The position numbers were made by a program, and so were the translations under genes. The notes beneath the pieces are model-generated. The model worked only from the letters and a program-made list of their open reading frames with translations, was not told the origin of the DNA and ran no database searches. Positions 25,617 to 32,645 of a stretch of DNA of 32,645 nucleotides are shown here, in pieces (position 1 is the stretch's first letter; every line of letters begins with the position of its first letter). This DNA is from an uncultured Blautia sp. (GTDB lineage Bacteria; Bacillota; Clostridia; Lachnospirales; Lachnospiraceae): positions 1 through 32,645 of the forward strand of contig CAOJIB010000015.1 of assembly GCA_948436455.1 (NCBI GenBank). Direction: 5' to 3'.

Positions 25617-26561
25617 ATGAAGGTAGCATTTTTAGAGCCGCTGGGAATTCCCCAGGAGGCTTTGAAGAGTTTGGTAGAGGAATCCTTGGGCGGCCTTGTG
25701 GAGGCCACATATTACGACACTCGCGTAGAAGACGCTGCGACGCTTATAGAGCGCAGCAAGGGCGCGGACTGCGTCGTATTATCGAATATCAAATATGGAG
25801 AAGACATCATCAGCCAGTTGCCGGAGCTGAAAATGATCTGTGTGGCGTTTACCGGCGTAGATCTGGTGGATGTGGAGTATTGTAAGTCAAAAGGCATTAT
25901 GGTATGCAATTGCGCCGGTTATTCTACCGTAGCGGTGGCTGACCTGGTTTTCGGTTTTGCCATCGACCTTTCCAGGAATATCGTGGCCTGCAACGAGGCC
26001 GTTCGTGCGGGCGGAACAAAGGCCGGTCTGGTGGGCTGGGAGCTGGAAGGAAAGAAATTCGGCGTGATCGGCGCCGGGGCCATCGGTACCCGCGTGCTGC
26101 AGATCGCCCAGGCCTTCGGCTGCAAGACATACGCGTACAGTCGGACAAAGAAGGAAATTCCCGGCGTGGAATTCGTTTCCATGGACGAGCTTCTTCGCAC
26201 TTGCGATATCGTTTCCGTGCATGTGCCCCAAAATCCCCAGACCATCGGCATGATCGGGAAGGATCAGTTTGCGCTGATGAAAAAAGACGCGCTGTTTATC
26301 AATTGCGCCCGCGGGCCGATCGTGGACAGCCAGGCGCTGGCGGACGCTTTAAATGAAGGCAGGATCGCCGGCGCGGCGGTGGACGTTTTTGAAATGGAAC
26401 CGCCGGTGCCAGGGGAGCACGTGCTTTTGCAGGCGAAGAATCTGCTGGCTACGCCCCATGTGGCTTTCGCCTCTGCCCAGGCCTTTGAAAAGAGAGCGGT
26501 GATCGTCTGCGACAACATTAAAGGCTGGATTGAGAAAAAACCGATCAATGTGATCTGCTAG
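25617..26561 (+). CDS. D-2-hydroxyacid dehydrogenase (SerA/glyoxylate reductase family)
   Basis: A 314-residue NAD(P)-dependent enzyme. The Rossmann motif GAGAIG (G152, G154, G157) and the catalytic triad are intact: R232 in NCARGP, E261 in EMEPPVP and H281 in TPHVAF. Relatives reduce glyoxylate, hydroxypyruvate or other 2-keto acids or oxidise 3-phosphoglycerate; it lacks a C-terminal ACT domain, so it is not a regulated serine-synthesis enzyme. It is the only gene in the window that ends in TAG. If this amber were read as pyrrolysine, 30 residues would be added before TAA at 26652-26654; the protein is already full length, so it is probably a true stop. Last gene of the catabolic run. Confidence 0.92.
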   Translation: MKVAFLEPLGIPQEALKSLVEESLGGLVEATYYDTRVEDAATLIERSKGADCVVLSNIKYGEDIISQLPELKMICVAFTGVDLVDVEYCKSKGIMVCNCAGYSTVAVADLVFGFAIDLSRNIVACNEAVRAGGTKAGLVGWELEGKKFGVIGAGAIGTRVLQIAQAFGCKTYAYSRTKKEIPGVEFVSMDELLRTCDIVSVHVPQNPQTIGMIGKDQFALMKKDALFINCARGPIVDSQALADALNEGRIAGAAVDVFEMEPPVPGEHVLLQAKNLLATPHVAFASAQAFEKRAVIVCDNIKGWIEKKPINVIC

Positions 26562-26710
26562 ACCCTGCTTGGCGTCTGGCAGAATCCCTTGTTTTTCTAT
26601 TTGCTGCGCCGGCCTTTGCCGGTGCAGTGCAGGCAAAAAGAAGAGGGTTTCTAAAAGGCGGCAGAATGAAATATTTTTGGCAGGACTTATACATATTTCT
26701 ATATTTTTAC

Positions 26711-26741
26711 TTGACTCTAAATCTACTGTAGGTATTATACT
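26711..26741 (+). promoter_or_regulatory. MerR-type promoter/operator C (mttB)
   Basis: TTGACT (26711-26716), a 19-bp spacer and TATACT (26736-26741, 5/6 match to consensus). The whole 31-base element matches promoter A at 24 positions. Transcription should start near 26748, about 30 bases before the methyltransferase ATG, so this site serves mttB closely. An AAGGAGGTGGAT ribosome site follows. Confidence 0.8.
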
Positions 26742-26777
26742 TACTGTAAAATAAAAATAAGGAGGTGGATTCTCTTC

Positions 26778-28259
26778 ATGAAAAGAAATCTATCGGCCGG
26801 CTTACATGACGTGACAGGCCTGGGACTTGATCTGTACAGCGAAGACAGCTTGAAGCAGCTGCACTTAGCGACGTTAGAGGTCCTGTCGGAGGTAGGTATA
26901 GAAGTCGGCAGCAAGGACGCCCTGGAATGTTTTGAAAAGGGCGGCTGTGATGTGGATTACGACAAAAAAGTTGTCAAGATCCCGCCCTATGTAGTGGAAG
27001 AAGCGATCCAGTCATCTCCTTCGACTTTCACTTTATATGGGAAAAGCGAGGAGTTAAATATTAATTTGCAAGATGGCCGGGTATATCATTCTCCCTTCGG
27101 CTGCGCGCCGCAGATCGAAGACCTGGAAACAGGGGAGATCCGTCCGGCAGTAAAGGCGGATTTGATCGACACCGCCACGCTGGTTGACCAGCTTCCGGAA
27201 TACGACTTCTGCTTTTCTACACTGACGGCCAGCGATGTAAAGCAGGGCTTTACGAATATTCATAGCTTCGAAATGCATTATACCCATTGCCGCAAGCCGA
27301 TCCTGTCTTCCTCCAGCAGAAAGTGGACGGTGGAATACGATATCCAGATGGCAAGCGTAGAACGCGGTAGCTTAAAAGCATTACAGGAAAAACCGACGAT
27401 TATGTTCGGCGAGTGTACGATCAGCCCGCTGTTTATTCCAGAAGAGGCATGTGAGGTGCTGATGACAGCGGCGGAATACGATATTCCTGTGGCGAATATG
27501 ACGATGTCCATGGCAGGCGGTATGGCGCCGGTAACCTTGGCTGGTTCAGCCATTATCGCAAACGCTGAAAACCTTGCCACATTGGTTTTGTCACAGCTCG
27601 TACGTAAGGGTGCCAGATTCGTATGCGGCGGTTCCCCGGGAATCTCCGATATGCGTCACGGCGCTTCCGCGCTGGTGGGCTGTCCCGAGGCAGGACTTCT
27701 TAGCGCCACGATGGCCGCTCTTGGAAGAATGTACGGAATTCCCACGCTGATCGGCGGGACATAGACAGAGTCCAAGTTTTGTGACTTCCAGGCAGGTCAT
27801 GAAAAAACAATGACGGGAATACTTCCGGTGCTCGCAGGAGCGAATATTATCTATGGCGGCGGTATATTGGACAGCGGTATTGTCATGAGCTTAGGACAGC
27901 TCGTAGCCGATGCCGACATTCTCCATATGTACCGTAAAGCACAGGAAGGAATACCGGTGAACGAAATTACCATGGCGATGGATGTAATCCGCGAGGTAGG
28001 TATCCGCGGAAATTTCCTGGAGGAGGAGCACACTCTGGAATATTATCCGGAGCAGACGAATCCAAGGATCTTCCAGCGCGGCGTGGCGACAGCCGACGCA
28101 AAGGAATTAAAGAAGCTGGCTGATGAACGGGCCCGCAAGATCTTAGCAGAACACAGAGATAAGCTGGCGGTTTCCAAGGAGGTTGCCGACAAGATTCATC
28201 AGATGGTTCTGGAAGCGGAAGAAAAGCAGCTGAATCTGAAATACGGTAAGGTGGATTAA
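26778..28259 (+). CDS. mttB: Trimethylamine methyltransferase family protein (MttB) with pyrrolysine at residue 329
   Basis: Read through the single in-frame TAG at 27762-27764, this is a 493-residue MttB-family corrinoid methyltransferase. Its start (NLSAGL...HLATLEVLSEVGIEV) and its length fit the family; the Methanosarcina enzyme is about 495 residues with pyrrolysine near position 334, and here it is residue 329. The sequence before the codon (GIPTLIGGT) and after it (TESKFCDFQAGHEKTMTG, then LAGANIIYGGGILDSG) forms one continuous barrel with no shift of frame. Pyrrolysine forms the adduct that presents the methylamine to the Co(I) corrinoid. Trimethylamine is the substrate known for pyrrolysine-type MttB; non-amine or other quaternary-amine substrates are known for pyrrolysine-free relatives. 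The corrinoid protein MttC and the second methyltransferase are not in the window. Driven by promoter C. Confidence 0.94.
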
Positions 28260-28276
28260 TATTTCCATACCGGATA

Positions 28277-28308
28277 GGGCGCTGGAAAAATTCCGGCGCC
28301 CTTCCTTT
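28277..28308 (+). terminator. Terminator after mttB
   Basis: An 11-bp stem (28277-28287 with 28291-28301, one G-U pair) with a 3-base loop followed by TTCCTTTAT. It separates mttB from the permease. A second, smaller hairpin (28332-28338 with 28352-28358) followed by GGTTTTTATATG lies in the remaining gap and may add to it; TATAGT near 28375 could be a -10 box for the permease, with no clear -35. Confidence 0.75.
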
Positions 28309-28427
28309 ATACCTTGGTATGAAAAACGGTTGCCGCGCCAAAGGATATTTTGTGCGGCGATAGGTTTTTATATGTATAGTGATTCCAACAGATGGAAAAG
28401 AACCGATAAGACGGGAGAGTGATAGGG

Positions 28428-29732
28428 ATGGAGCTGCTTAGCCTGCTGGGCATTCTTATAGGAATTACATTTTTTATCGTATGCTGTTTTAAGGGTGTGC
28501 AGATCTTCCTGTCCGCCTGGCTGGCTTCGGTAATCATCATCCTTTTTTCGGGTATGCCACTTCTGGATACTTTAACTGGCGCGTGGGCCGGTTCGGCCGG
28601 CGATTTTATCGCTAGTTATATTCTCGTGTTGGCCGGCGGTTGCCTGTACGGCCAGACGCTGGTGGACGGCCGGGGTTCCCGGAGTATGGCGGTGGCCTTT
28701 GCCAATGCGATCCGCAAGAGCAAGCGGAATCAGAAGTTTATCTGCGTACTGTTTGTGCCGGCTATGTATATGTTGCTGACTTTTGTGGGCGTGAATAGCT
28801 TCGTGATCGTTTTTACGGTTCTTTATACGGCCAGAGACCTGTACCAGGAAATCGACGTCCCCTGGCGGTTTTACTGCTACGGAGGGGCCTGCAGTACGGC
28901 TACCTGCTATCTGGGCGGTTCGCTGCAGCTTGTGAACGTACAGCTTTCAGAAATGTACGGTACGCCTCTGACGGCGGGGATGGGGTTATCCTTCGTGGGT
29001 TTCGGCGTGTTTTGTCTGGTTTTTGTGCTTCTGGCAAAGCTGGACATGAAGAAGGCGGAAAAGAACGGGGAAACCTTTCTAACCACCGGCGCCGCTTTTG
29101 CCAGTCAGGCCGTAAAGGAAGAAAGCGGTAAAGAGCAGGAGCTGCCAAAAGCGAGGTATACGCTGTTTTCCATGGCGGCCGTAGTACTTTGCGCCGTAGC
29201 TTTTGACGTTTTGATTGGTCTTTTTGTTGGAATTTTATGTAATCTTTTATTTTTTCGAAAATATATCACTGATTTGAAAAGTACGGTTGCTACCGGAATG
29301 ACCACCAGTTATAGCCCCGCGTTAAATGCGGCGGCTACCGTAGCCCTTTCTACGCTGATGGCCGAAGCGCCTGGATTTCGGATCGTGGCGGATGCACTAT
29401 CCCAGTTATCTCCTCTGTATTTTGGTCCTGCAGTGATTTCTTTAGTCACGTTCCTTACGTCGGCGCCTCCGGGAGCGATCAGCGCTTTCGGTCCGCAGAT
29501 CTTAGAGTCTATGACAGCGGCCGGGTATTCCGCAGCGGTTACGCACCGCATTTTAAGCGGTGCGGTGTTCCCCTGCGTCGGTCCCCACTCTGTAGGCGTT
29601 GTCAATACGACCACACTGGCAAAGCTTCCTTATAAAAAGGCGGTGCCCGTGTATTTAAGGATCAGCTTGATTCCTGGTTTTCTCGGGCTACTGGCGATGA
29701 TCCTTTGCGTACAATTTGGTGTGTTTGTATAA
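28428..29732 (+). CDS. GntP-like (gluconate/organic acid:H+ symporter type) permease
   Basis: A 434-residue, very hydrophobic protein with about 11-12 membrane segments. The block AGYSAAVTHRILSGAVFPCVGPHSVGVVNTT and the twofold-repeated organisation suit the GntP/ion-transporter superfamily of gluconate, hydroxy-acid and citrate carriers. The start at 28428 follows GGGAGAG by 8 bases; a GTG at 28419 in the same frame is possible. It sits after the mttB terminator and before a strong terminator, so it is probably its own unit. A hydroxy-acid exporter or importer would fit the C4/hydroxy-acid enzymes upstream, but nothing fixes the substrate. Confidence 0.78.
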   Translation: MELLSLLGILIGITFFIVCCFKGVQIFLSAWLASVIIILFSGMPLLDTLTGAWAGSAGDFIASYILVLAGGCLYGQTLVDGRGSRSMAVAFANAIRKSKRNQKFICVLFVPAMYMLLTFVGVNSFVIVFTVLYTARDLYQEIDVPWRFYCYGGACSTATCYLGGSLQLVNVQLSEMYGTPLTAGMGLSFVGFGVFCLVFVLLAKLDMKKAEKNGETFLTTGAAFASQAVKEESGKEQELPKARYTLFSMAAVVLCAVAFDVLIGLFVGILCNLLFFRKYITDLKSTVATGMTTSYSPALNAAATVALSTLMAEAPGFRIVADALSQLSPLYFGPAVISLVTFLTSAPPGAISAFGPQILESMTAAGYSAAVTHRILSGAVFPCVGPHSVGVVNTTTLAKLPYKKAVPVYLRISLIPGFLGLLAMILCVQFGVFV

Positions 29733-29773
29733 AAAGAACGGTAACTATTTAGCCTCCGGCTTCATAGTTATAG

Positions 29774-29820
29774 AAAACGCTCTTTGCTGATGAGACGGTT
29801 GTCAGTGAAGGGCGTTTTAT
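29774..29820 (+). terminator. Terminator after the permease gene
   Basis: An 11-bp stem (AAAACGCTCTT 29774-29784 with AAGGGCGTTTT 29808-29818, one G-U pair) with an inner CTGA/TCAG stem; the 3' arm ends in TTTTAT. Just upstream TAACTAT/ATAGTTA (29742-29748, 29764-29770) forms another stem. It can serve both strands. Confidence 0.75.
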
Positions 29821-29990
29821 AATGCATGGGAATTTTTCAGCAGGTTTTAGCGGCCACCGTTTCCAATGGCTTGGCGAAAACTTGGGCGTAGAAAGGATTG
29901 AAATCCAGGAAATACCATGCTACAATAAGATCATTCTTTTTGTATGAGGCAAAGGCGGAGATAGAAGACTGGGAAGACGAGGTGACGGCG

Positions 29991-30395
29991 ATGAGCTGGA
30001 AAGAAAGAGTGGCGCGTTTTTTGCAGGGGCGCTACGGAGTGGATCAGTTTTCGAAGTTTCTGGTAGGTGCGGCGATGGTCTGCATCCTTTTGTCGGGGCT
30101 TTTGCGAAATCGATTCTTTCATCTGCTGGGATGGGTATGCCTGGCGTATATCTATGTGCGAATGCTTTCGAGGAATTTTGAAAGGCGGTATGCGGAAAAC
30201 CAGGCATATCTTCGGGTACAGGGAAAAGTACTGGATTTCTTCCGCAGGCAAAAGAGCGTCGGCACGGCCGCGGATCGGGAGCATAAGATTTATAAATGTC
30301 CCGCCTGCGGGCAAAAGACGAGGGTACCGAGGGGCCGGGGCAAAATCGAGATTGACTGTCCCAGATGCCATCATAAGTTCATAAAAAGGACCTGA
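29991..30395 (+). CDS. Small membrane protein with C-terminal zinc ribbon
   Basis: A 134-residue protein: a basic start, two hydrophobic segments (about 24-60) and a C-terminal CxxC...CxxC zinc ribbon (YKCPACGQ and IDCPRCHHK). The start at 29991 is chosen because the upstream part of the frame (from 29898) is unlike a protein; the ribosome site is weak (GAGGTG). The next two genes follow at once, and the three-gene set with DUF5685 and a J-domain protein recurs in Lachnospiraceae as I recall. Function unknown; the ribbon may bind nucleic acid or protein. Confidence 0.75.
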   Translation: MSWKERVARFLQGRYGVDQFSKFLVGAAMVCILLSGLLRNRFFHLLGWVCLAYIYVRMLSRNFERRYAENQAYLRVQGKVLDFFRRQKSVGTAADREHKIYKCPACGQKTRVPRGRGKIEIDCPRCHHKFIKRT

Positions 30396-30397
30396 GA

Positions 30398-31261
30398 ATG
30401 TTCGGATATATTACCATCAATAAAGCAGAAATGAAATTCCGGGAGTTTGCGGTGTATCAGTCCTACTACTGCGGGCTTTGCCGGGTTTTAAAGGAGCGGC
30501 ACGGCTTGCTCGGACAGCTCACCCTTACGTACGATATGACTTTTTTGCTGTTGCTTTTGACCGGGCTTTATGAGCCAGGGGGAGAGAAGGGGCAATACCG
30601 GTGCGTCGTGCACCCTTTTGTAAAACATACGGCGCGCGTCAATGCGTATACAGAATATGCGGCGGATATGAATCTTCTTCTGTCCTATTATAAATGTCAG
30701 GACGACTGGAGTGATGAAAAGAAAGTATCTGCCGCTGCGCTGTCAAGGCTTCTGAGGAAAGGAAGCCGCCGGGTAAAGGCGCGGTATCCTCAGAAAGCTG
30801 CTTTTATCAGCCAGAGGCTGCGGGCCTTGTATGCCAATGAAAAGAAAGGCGACAAAACGCTGGATGAAATGGCCGGGCTTTTCGGGGATATTATGGGAGA
30901 GCTGTTTGTCTACAGGGAAGACGAGTGGGCGCCGCATCTGCGCCGGATGGGCTTTTATCTGGGGAAATTTATTTATCTGCTGGACGCCTATGAAGACGTG
31001 GAGGAGGATTGCAGAGCAGGCAATTATAATCCATTAAAAGAGCTTTCGGACGCGCCGGACTTTTCCGGAACCTGCAAAGGACTTTTAGACATGATGATGG
31101 CGGAATGCTGTCGGGAATTCGAATTGCTTCCGATTATAAAATACGCAGAAATTTTACGAAATATATTGTATGCGGGCGTATGGCGCCGGTTTGCCCAGGT
31201 GACTGCTCGCAGAAAACAGGAACAAGAGGGACAGGAGAAGAAGAATGCTGGATCCTTATAA
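30398..31261 (+). CDS. DUF5685 family protein
   Basis: A 287-residue protein with the start [28 protein letters not shown] and a CxxC that fits DUF5685. It is mainly alpha-helical, with a stretch rich in leucine (LLLLLTGL) that could be amphipathic rather than a membrane segment. It starts 2 bases after the zinc-ribbon gene and overlaps the J-domain gene by 17 bases, so the three proteins are made together. Function unknown. Confidence 0.8.
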   Translation: MFGYITINKAEMKFREFAVYQSYYCGLCRVLKERHGLLGQLTLTYDMTFLLLLLTGLYEPGGEKGQYRCVVHPFVKHTARVNAYTEYAADMNLLLSYYKCQDDWSDEKKVSAAALSRLLRKGSRRVKARYPQKAAFISQRLRALYANEKKGDKTLDEMAGLFGDIMGELFVYREDEWAPHLRRMGFYLGKFIYLLDAYEDVEEDCRAGNYNPLKELSDAPDFSGTCKGLLDMMMAECCREFELLPIIKYAEILRNILYAGVWRRFAQVTARRKQEQEGQEKKNAGSL

Positions 31262-31859
31262 GGTGTTGGGCGTGGAAAGAGGCGCTACGGACGAAGAAGT
31301 AAAAAAAGCTTACAGAAAACTAAGCCGCAAATACCATCCCGACGCGAATATCAATAATCCCAACAAAGAAAAAGCAGAGGAAATGTTTAAAACGGTGCAG
31401 CAGGCCTATGAGCAGGTGATGAGGGAACGGGAATACGGAAGCTCGGGGGGAGGCTTTGGAGGCTTTGCCGGGGAGACGGCTGCGAATGACGACGATACGC
31501 GGTACTTCCAGGTTGTGGCAAATTATCTGCAGACCGGTTCTTATCGGGAGGCATGGAACGTACTGCAGAATATACGGGAAAGAAACGGGCGCTGGTACTA
31601 TTTTGGCGCGGTGGCCCAGGCAGGGCTGGGAAATAATGTGCAGGCGCTGGAATATGCCCAGGAAGCCTGTCAAAGGGAGCCGGGGAATCTGGAATACCAG
31701 TTTTTGCTCTCCAGGCTTTCAGGCGGGGGCGGCTGGTATCAGACACGGCAGCAGAGCTACGGGCCTGTGATGCCTGTGGGAAACGATTTGTGCTGTCGGC
31801 TGTGTTTGGCAAATATGCTGTGCAGTACCTGCTGCGGCGGAAGGATTTGTTGTATCTAA
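31245..31859 (+). CDS. J-domain (DnaJ-like) protein with cysteine-rich tail
   Basis: A 204-residue protein. Residues 3 to about 65 form a J-domain with HPD at 31-33 (RKYHPDAN), which stimulates the ATPase of a DnaK partner. A Gly-rich linker follows, then a helical region with TPR-like character (about 80-160), and a tail with [17 protein letters not shown]. It lacks the zinc-finger and client domains of full DnaJ, so it is a specialised co-chaperone, presumably for the DUF5685 and zinc-ribbon proteins upstream. Confidence 0.9.
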   Translation: MLDPYKVLGVERGATDEEVKKAYRKLSRKYHPDANINNPNKEKAEEMFKTVQQAYEQVMREREYGSSGGGFGGFAGETAANDDDTRYFQVVANYLQTGSYREAWNVLQNIRERNGRWYYFGAVAQAGLGNNVQALEYAQEACQREPGNLEYQFLLSRLSGGGGWYQTRQQSYGPVMPVGNDLCCRLCLANMLCSTCCGGRICCI

Positions 31860-31875
31860 AAAAGAGGAGGAAATT

Positions 31876-32645
31876 ATGGGAATAAAGATTGGCATTTACG
31901 GATATGGGAATCTGGGCCGGGGTGTGGAATGCGCCGTCCGGCAGAATCCGGATATGGAGCTGGCGGCAGTATTTACAAGAAGAGATCCGCAGACGGTGAA
32001 GATTCTCACAGAGGGCGTGCAGGTTTGCCCGGCGGATACGTTGGAGGAGAAAAAGGATGAAATCGACGTATTGATCTTGTGCGGCGGAAGCGCCACAGAC
32101 CTGCCGATACAGACGCCGAAGTGCGCCCGATATTTCAATGTGGTGGACAGCTTCGATACCCATGCCAGGATTCCGGAGCATTTTGCCAATGTGGATGCGG
32201 CTGCGAGGGAAGGAGAGAAAACCGCTATTATTTCAGTAGGCTGGGATCCGGGGATGTTTTCTTTGAATCGACTGTATGCCGGCGCTATTTTGCCAAAGGG
32301 ACAGGATTATACTTTTTGGGGAAAAGGCGTCAGCCAGGGGCATTCGGACGCTGTGCGCCGGATCGACGGCGTAAAGGATGCGAAGCAGTATACGATTCCG
32401 GTGGAGACGGCCCTTGAAGCGGTGCGCAAGGGAGAAGCGCCCGTATTATCCGCCCGTCAGAAGCACACCCGGGAATGCTTTGTCGTGGCCAAGGAAGGGG
32501 CGGATCTGGCCCGGATCGAGCAGGAAATTAAAACGATGCCTAATTATTTCGACGAATATGATACGACGGTGCATTTTATTAGTGAGGAGGAAATGCGGCG
32601 TGATCACAGTGGTATTCCTCACGGCGGCTTTGTCATCCGCAGCGG
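31876..32645 (+). CDS. ddh: meso-Diaminopimelate dehydrogenase (3' truncated by the window)
   Basis: The first 256 residues of an enzyme normally about 325 residues long. The N-terminal Rossmann motif GIYGYGNLGRGVE, then TRRDPQ, CGGSATDLP, NVVDSFDTHARIPEHF and SVGWDPGMFSLNRLY are typical of diaminopimelate dehydrogenase, which aminates tetrahydrodipicolinate in one NADPH-dependent step for lysine and cell-wall synthesis. GAGGAGG lies 6 bases before the ATG. The frame is open to the last base. It is unrelated to the catabolic cluster. Confidence 0.94.
   Translation, partial: MGIKIGIYGYGNLGRGVECAVRQNPDMELAAVFTRRDPQTVKILTEGVQVCPADTLEEKKDEIDVLILCGGSATDLPIQTPKCARYFNVVDSFDTHARIPEHFANVDAAAREGEKTAIISVGWDPGMFSLNRLYAGAILPKGQDYTFWGKGVSQGHSDAVRRIDGVKDAKQYTIPVETALEAVRKGEAPVLSARQKHTRECFVVAKEGADLARIEQEIKTMPNYFDEYDTTVHFISEEEMRRDHSGIPHGGFVIRS

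Noticed and set aside
26604-26627. A 10-bp hairpin after the hydroxyacid dehydrogenase as a terminator
   Set aside because: The stem is good (CTGCGCCGGC/GCCGGTGCAG) but an A-rich sequence follows, not a T-run, so I do not call it a terminator.
27762-27764. mttB as a pseudogene broken by a nonsense mutation
   Set aside because: The stop is specifically TAG, lies where pyrrolysine occurs in MttB, and no other damage is seen in the gene. A random nonsense mutation would be a poorer explanation.
27810-28259. A separate 149-residue gene after the amber codon
   Set aside because: It is in the same frame as mttB, has no ribosome site of its own, and is the C-terminal third of the MttB fold; treated as part of mttB.
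1-32645. CRISPR arrays, insertion sequences, phage genes, tRNA or rRNA genes
   Set aside because: No regularly spaced repeats, transposase motifs, integrase motifs or tRNA-like cloverleaf were seen by reading both strands; a software scan would be needed to exclude a small RNA gene.

Overview
The window reads as chromosomal DNA of an anaerobic Gram-positive Clostridia, most like a Lachnospiraceae relative. The reasons are strong AGGAGG-type ribosome sites, a BMP-family lipoprotein ABC importer, a zinc-ribbon / DUF5685 / J-domain trio and a meso-diaminopimelate dehydrogenase. I found 29 protein genes, all on the + strand, and no rRNA, tRNA, CRISPR array or insertion sequence.

Layout. (1) 2-481: 3' end of an HD-GYP phosphodiesterase gene, closed by a strong terminator. 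(2) 482-1297: gene-poor, holding a MerR-type promoter (821-851) and a long structured leader. (3) 1298-6208: complete BMP-type importer (ATPase, two permeases, lipoprotein). (4) 6398-16020: amidohydrolase, hydantoin/Asp-Glu racemase-like protein, hydantoinase/allantoinase-like enzyme, a second amidohydrolase, class III aminotransferase, GH43-like protein, SDR and two ureidoglycine-aminohydrolase-like bicupins. (5) A second MerR-type promoter (16041-16071), then 16194-26561: iron alcohol dehydrogenase, FGGY kinase, HisC-like aminotransferase, an unassigned TIM-barrel protein, FAH-family protein, CitE-like lyase, malic enzyme, CitF-like CoA transferase and a D-2-hydroxyacid dehydrogenase. (6) A third MerR-type promoter (26711-26741), then an mttB-family methyltransferase with an in-frame amber codon (almost certainly pyrrolysine), a terminator and a GntP-like permease. 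(7) 29991-32645: housekeeping-like genes ending in a truncated ddh.

Working model (inference). The importer brings in a small nitrogenous compound. The amidohydrolases, racemase and hydantoinase-like enzyme open a ring or remove nitrogen, and the cupins release ammonia from a ureido intermediate. A two-carbon or related oxo-acid such as glyoxylate could then be transaminated (class III enzyme), reduced (2-hydroxyacid dehydrogenase), or condensed with acetyl-CoA by the CitE-like lyase, transferred by the CitF-like protein and oxidised by malic enzyme to pyruvate. The citrate-lyase acyl-carrier subunit CitD is absent, which argues against ordinary citrate lyase. The three MerR-type promoters share 20-24 of 31 positions with the first one and all have a 19-bp spacer, so one regulator outside the window probably ties importer, catabolic genes and methyltransferase together. 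The true substrate cannot be read from the sequence.

The firmest unusual feature is the pyrrolysine codon at 27762-27764. It implies that the genome carries pylT/pylS/pylBCD elsewhere. Amber is rare as a stop here: of 28 visible gene ends, 22 are TAA, 5 TGA and 1 TAG.
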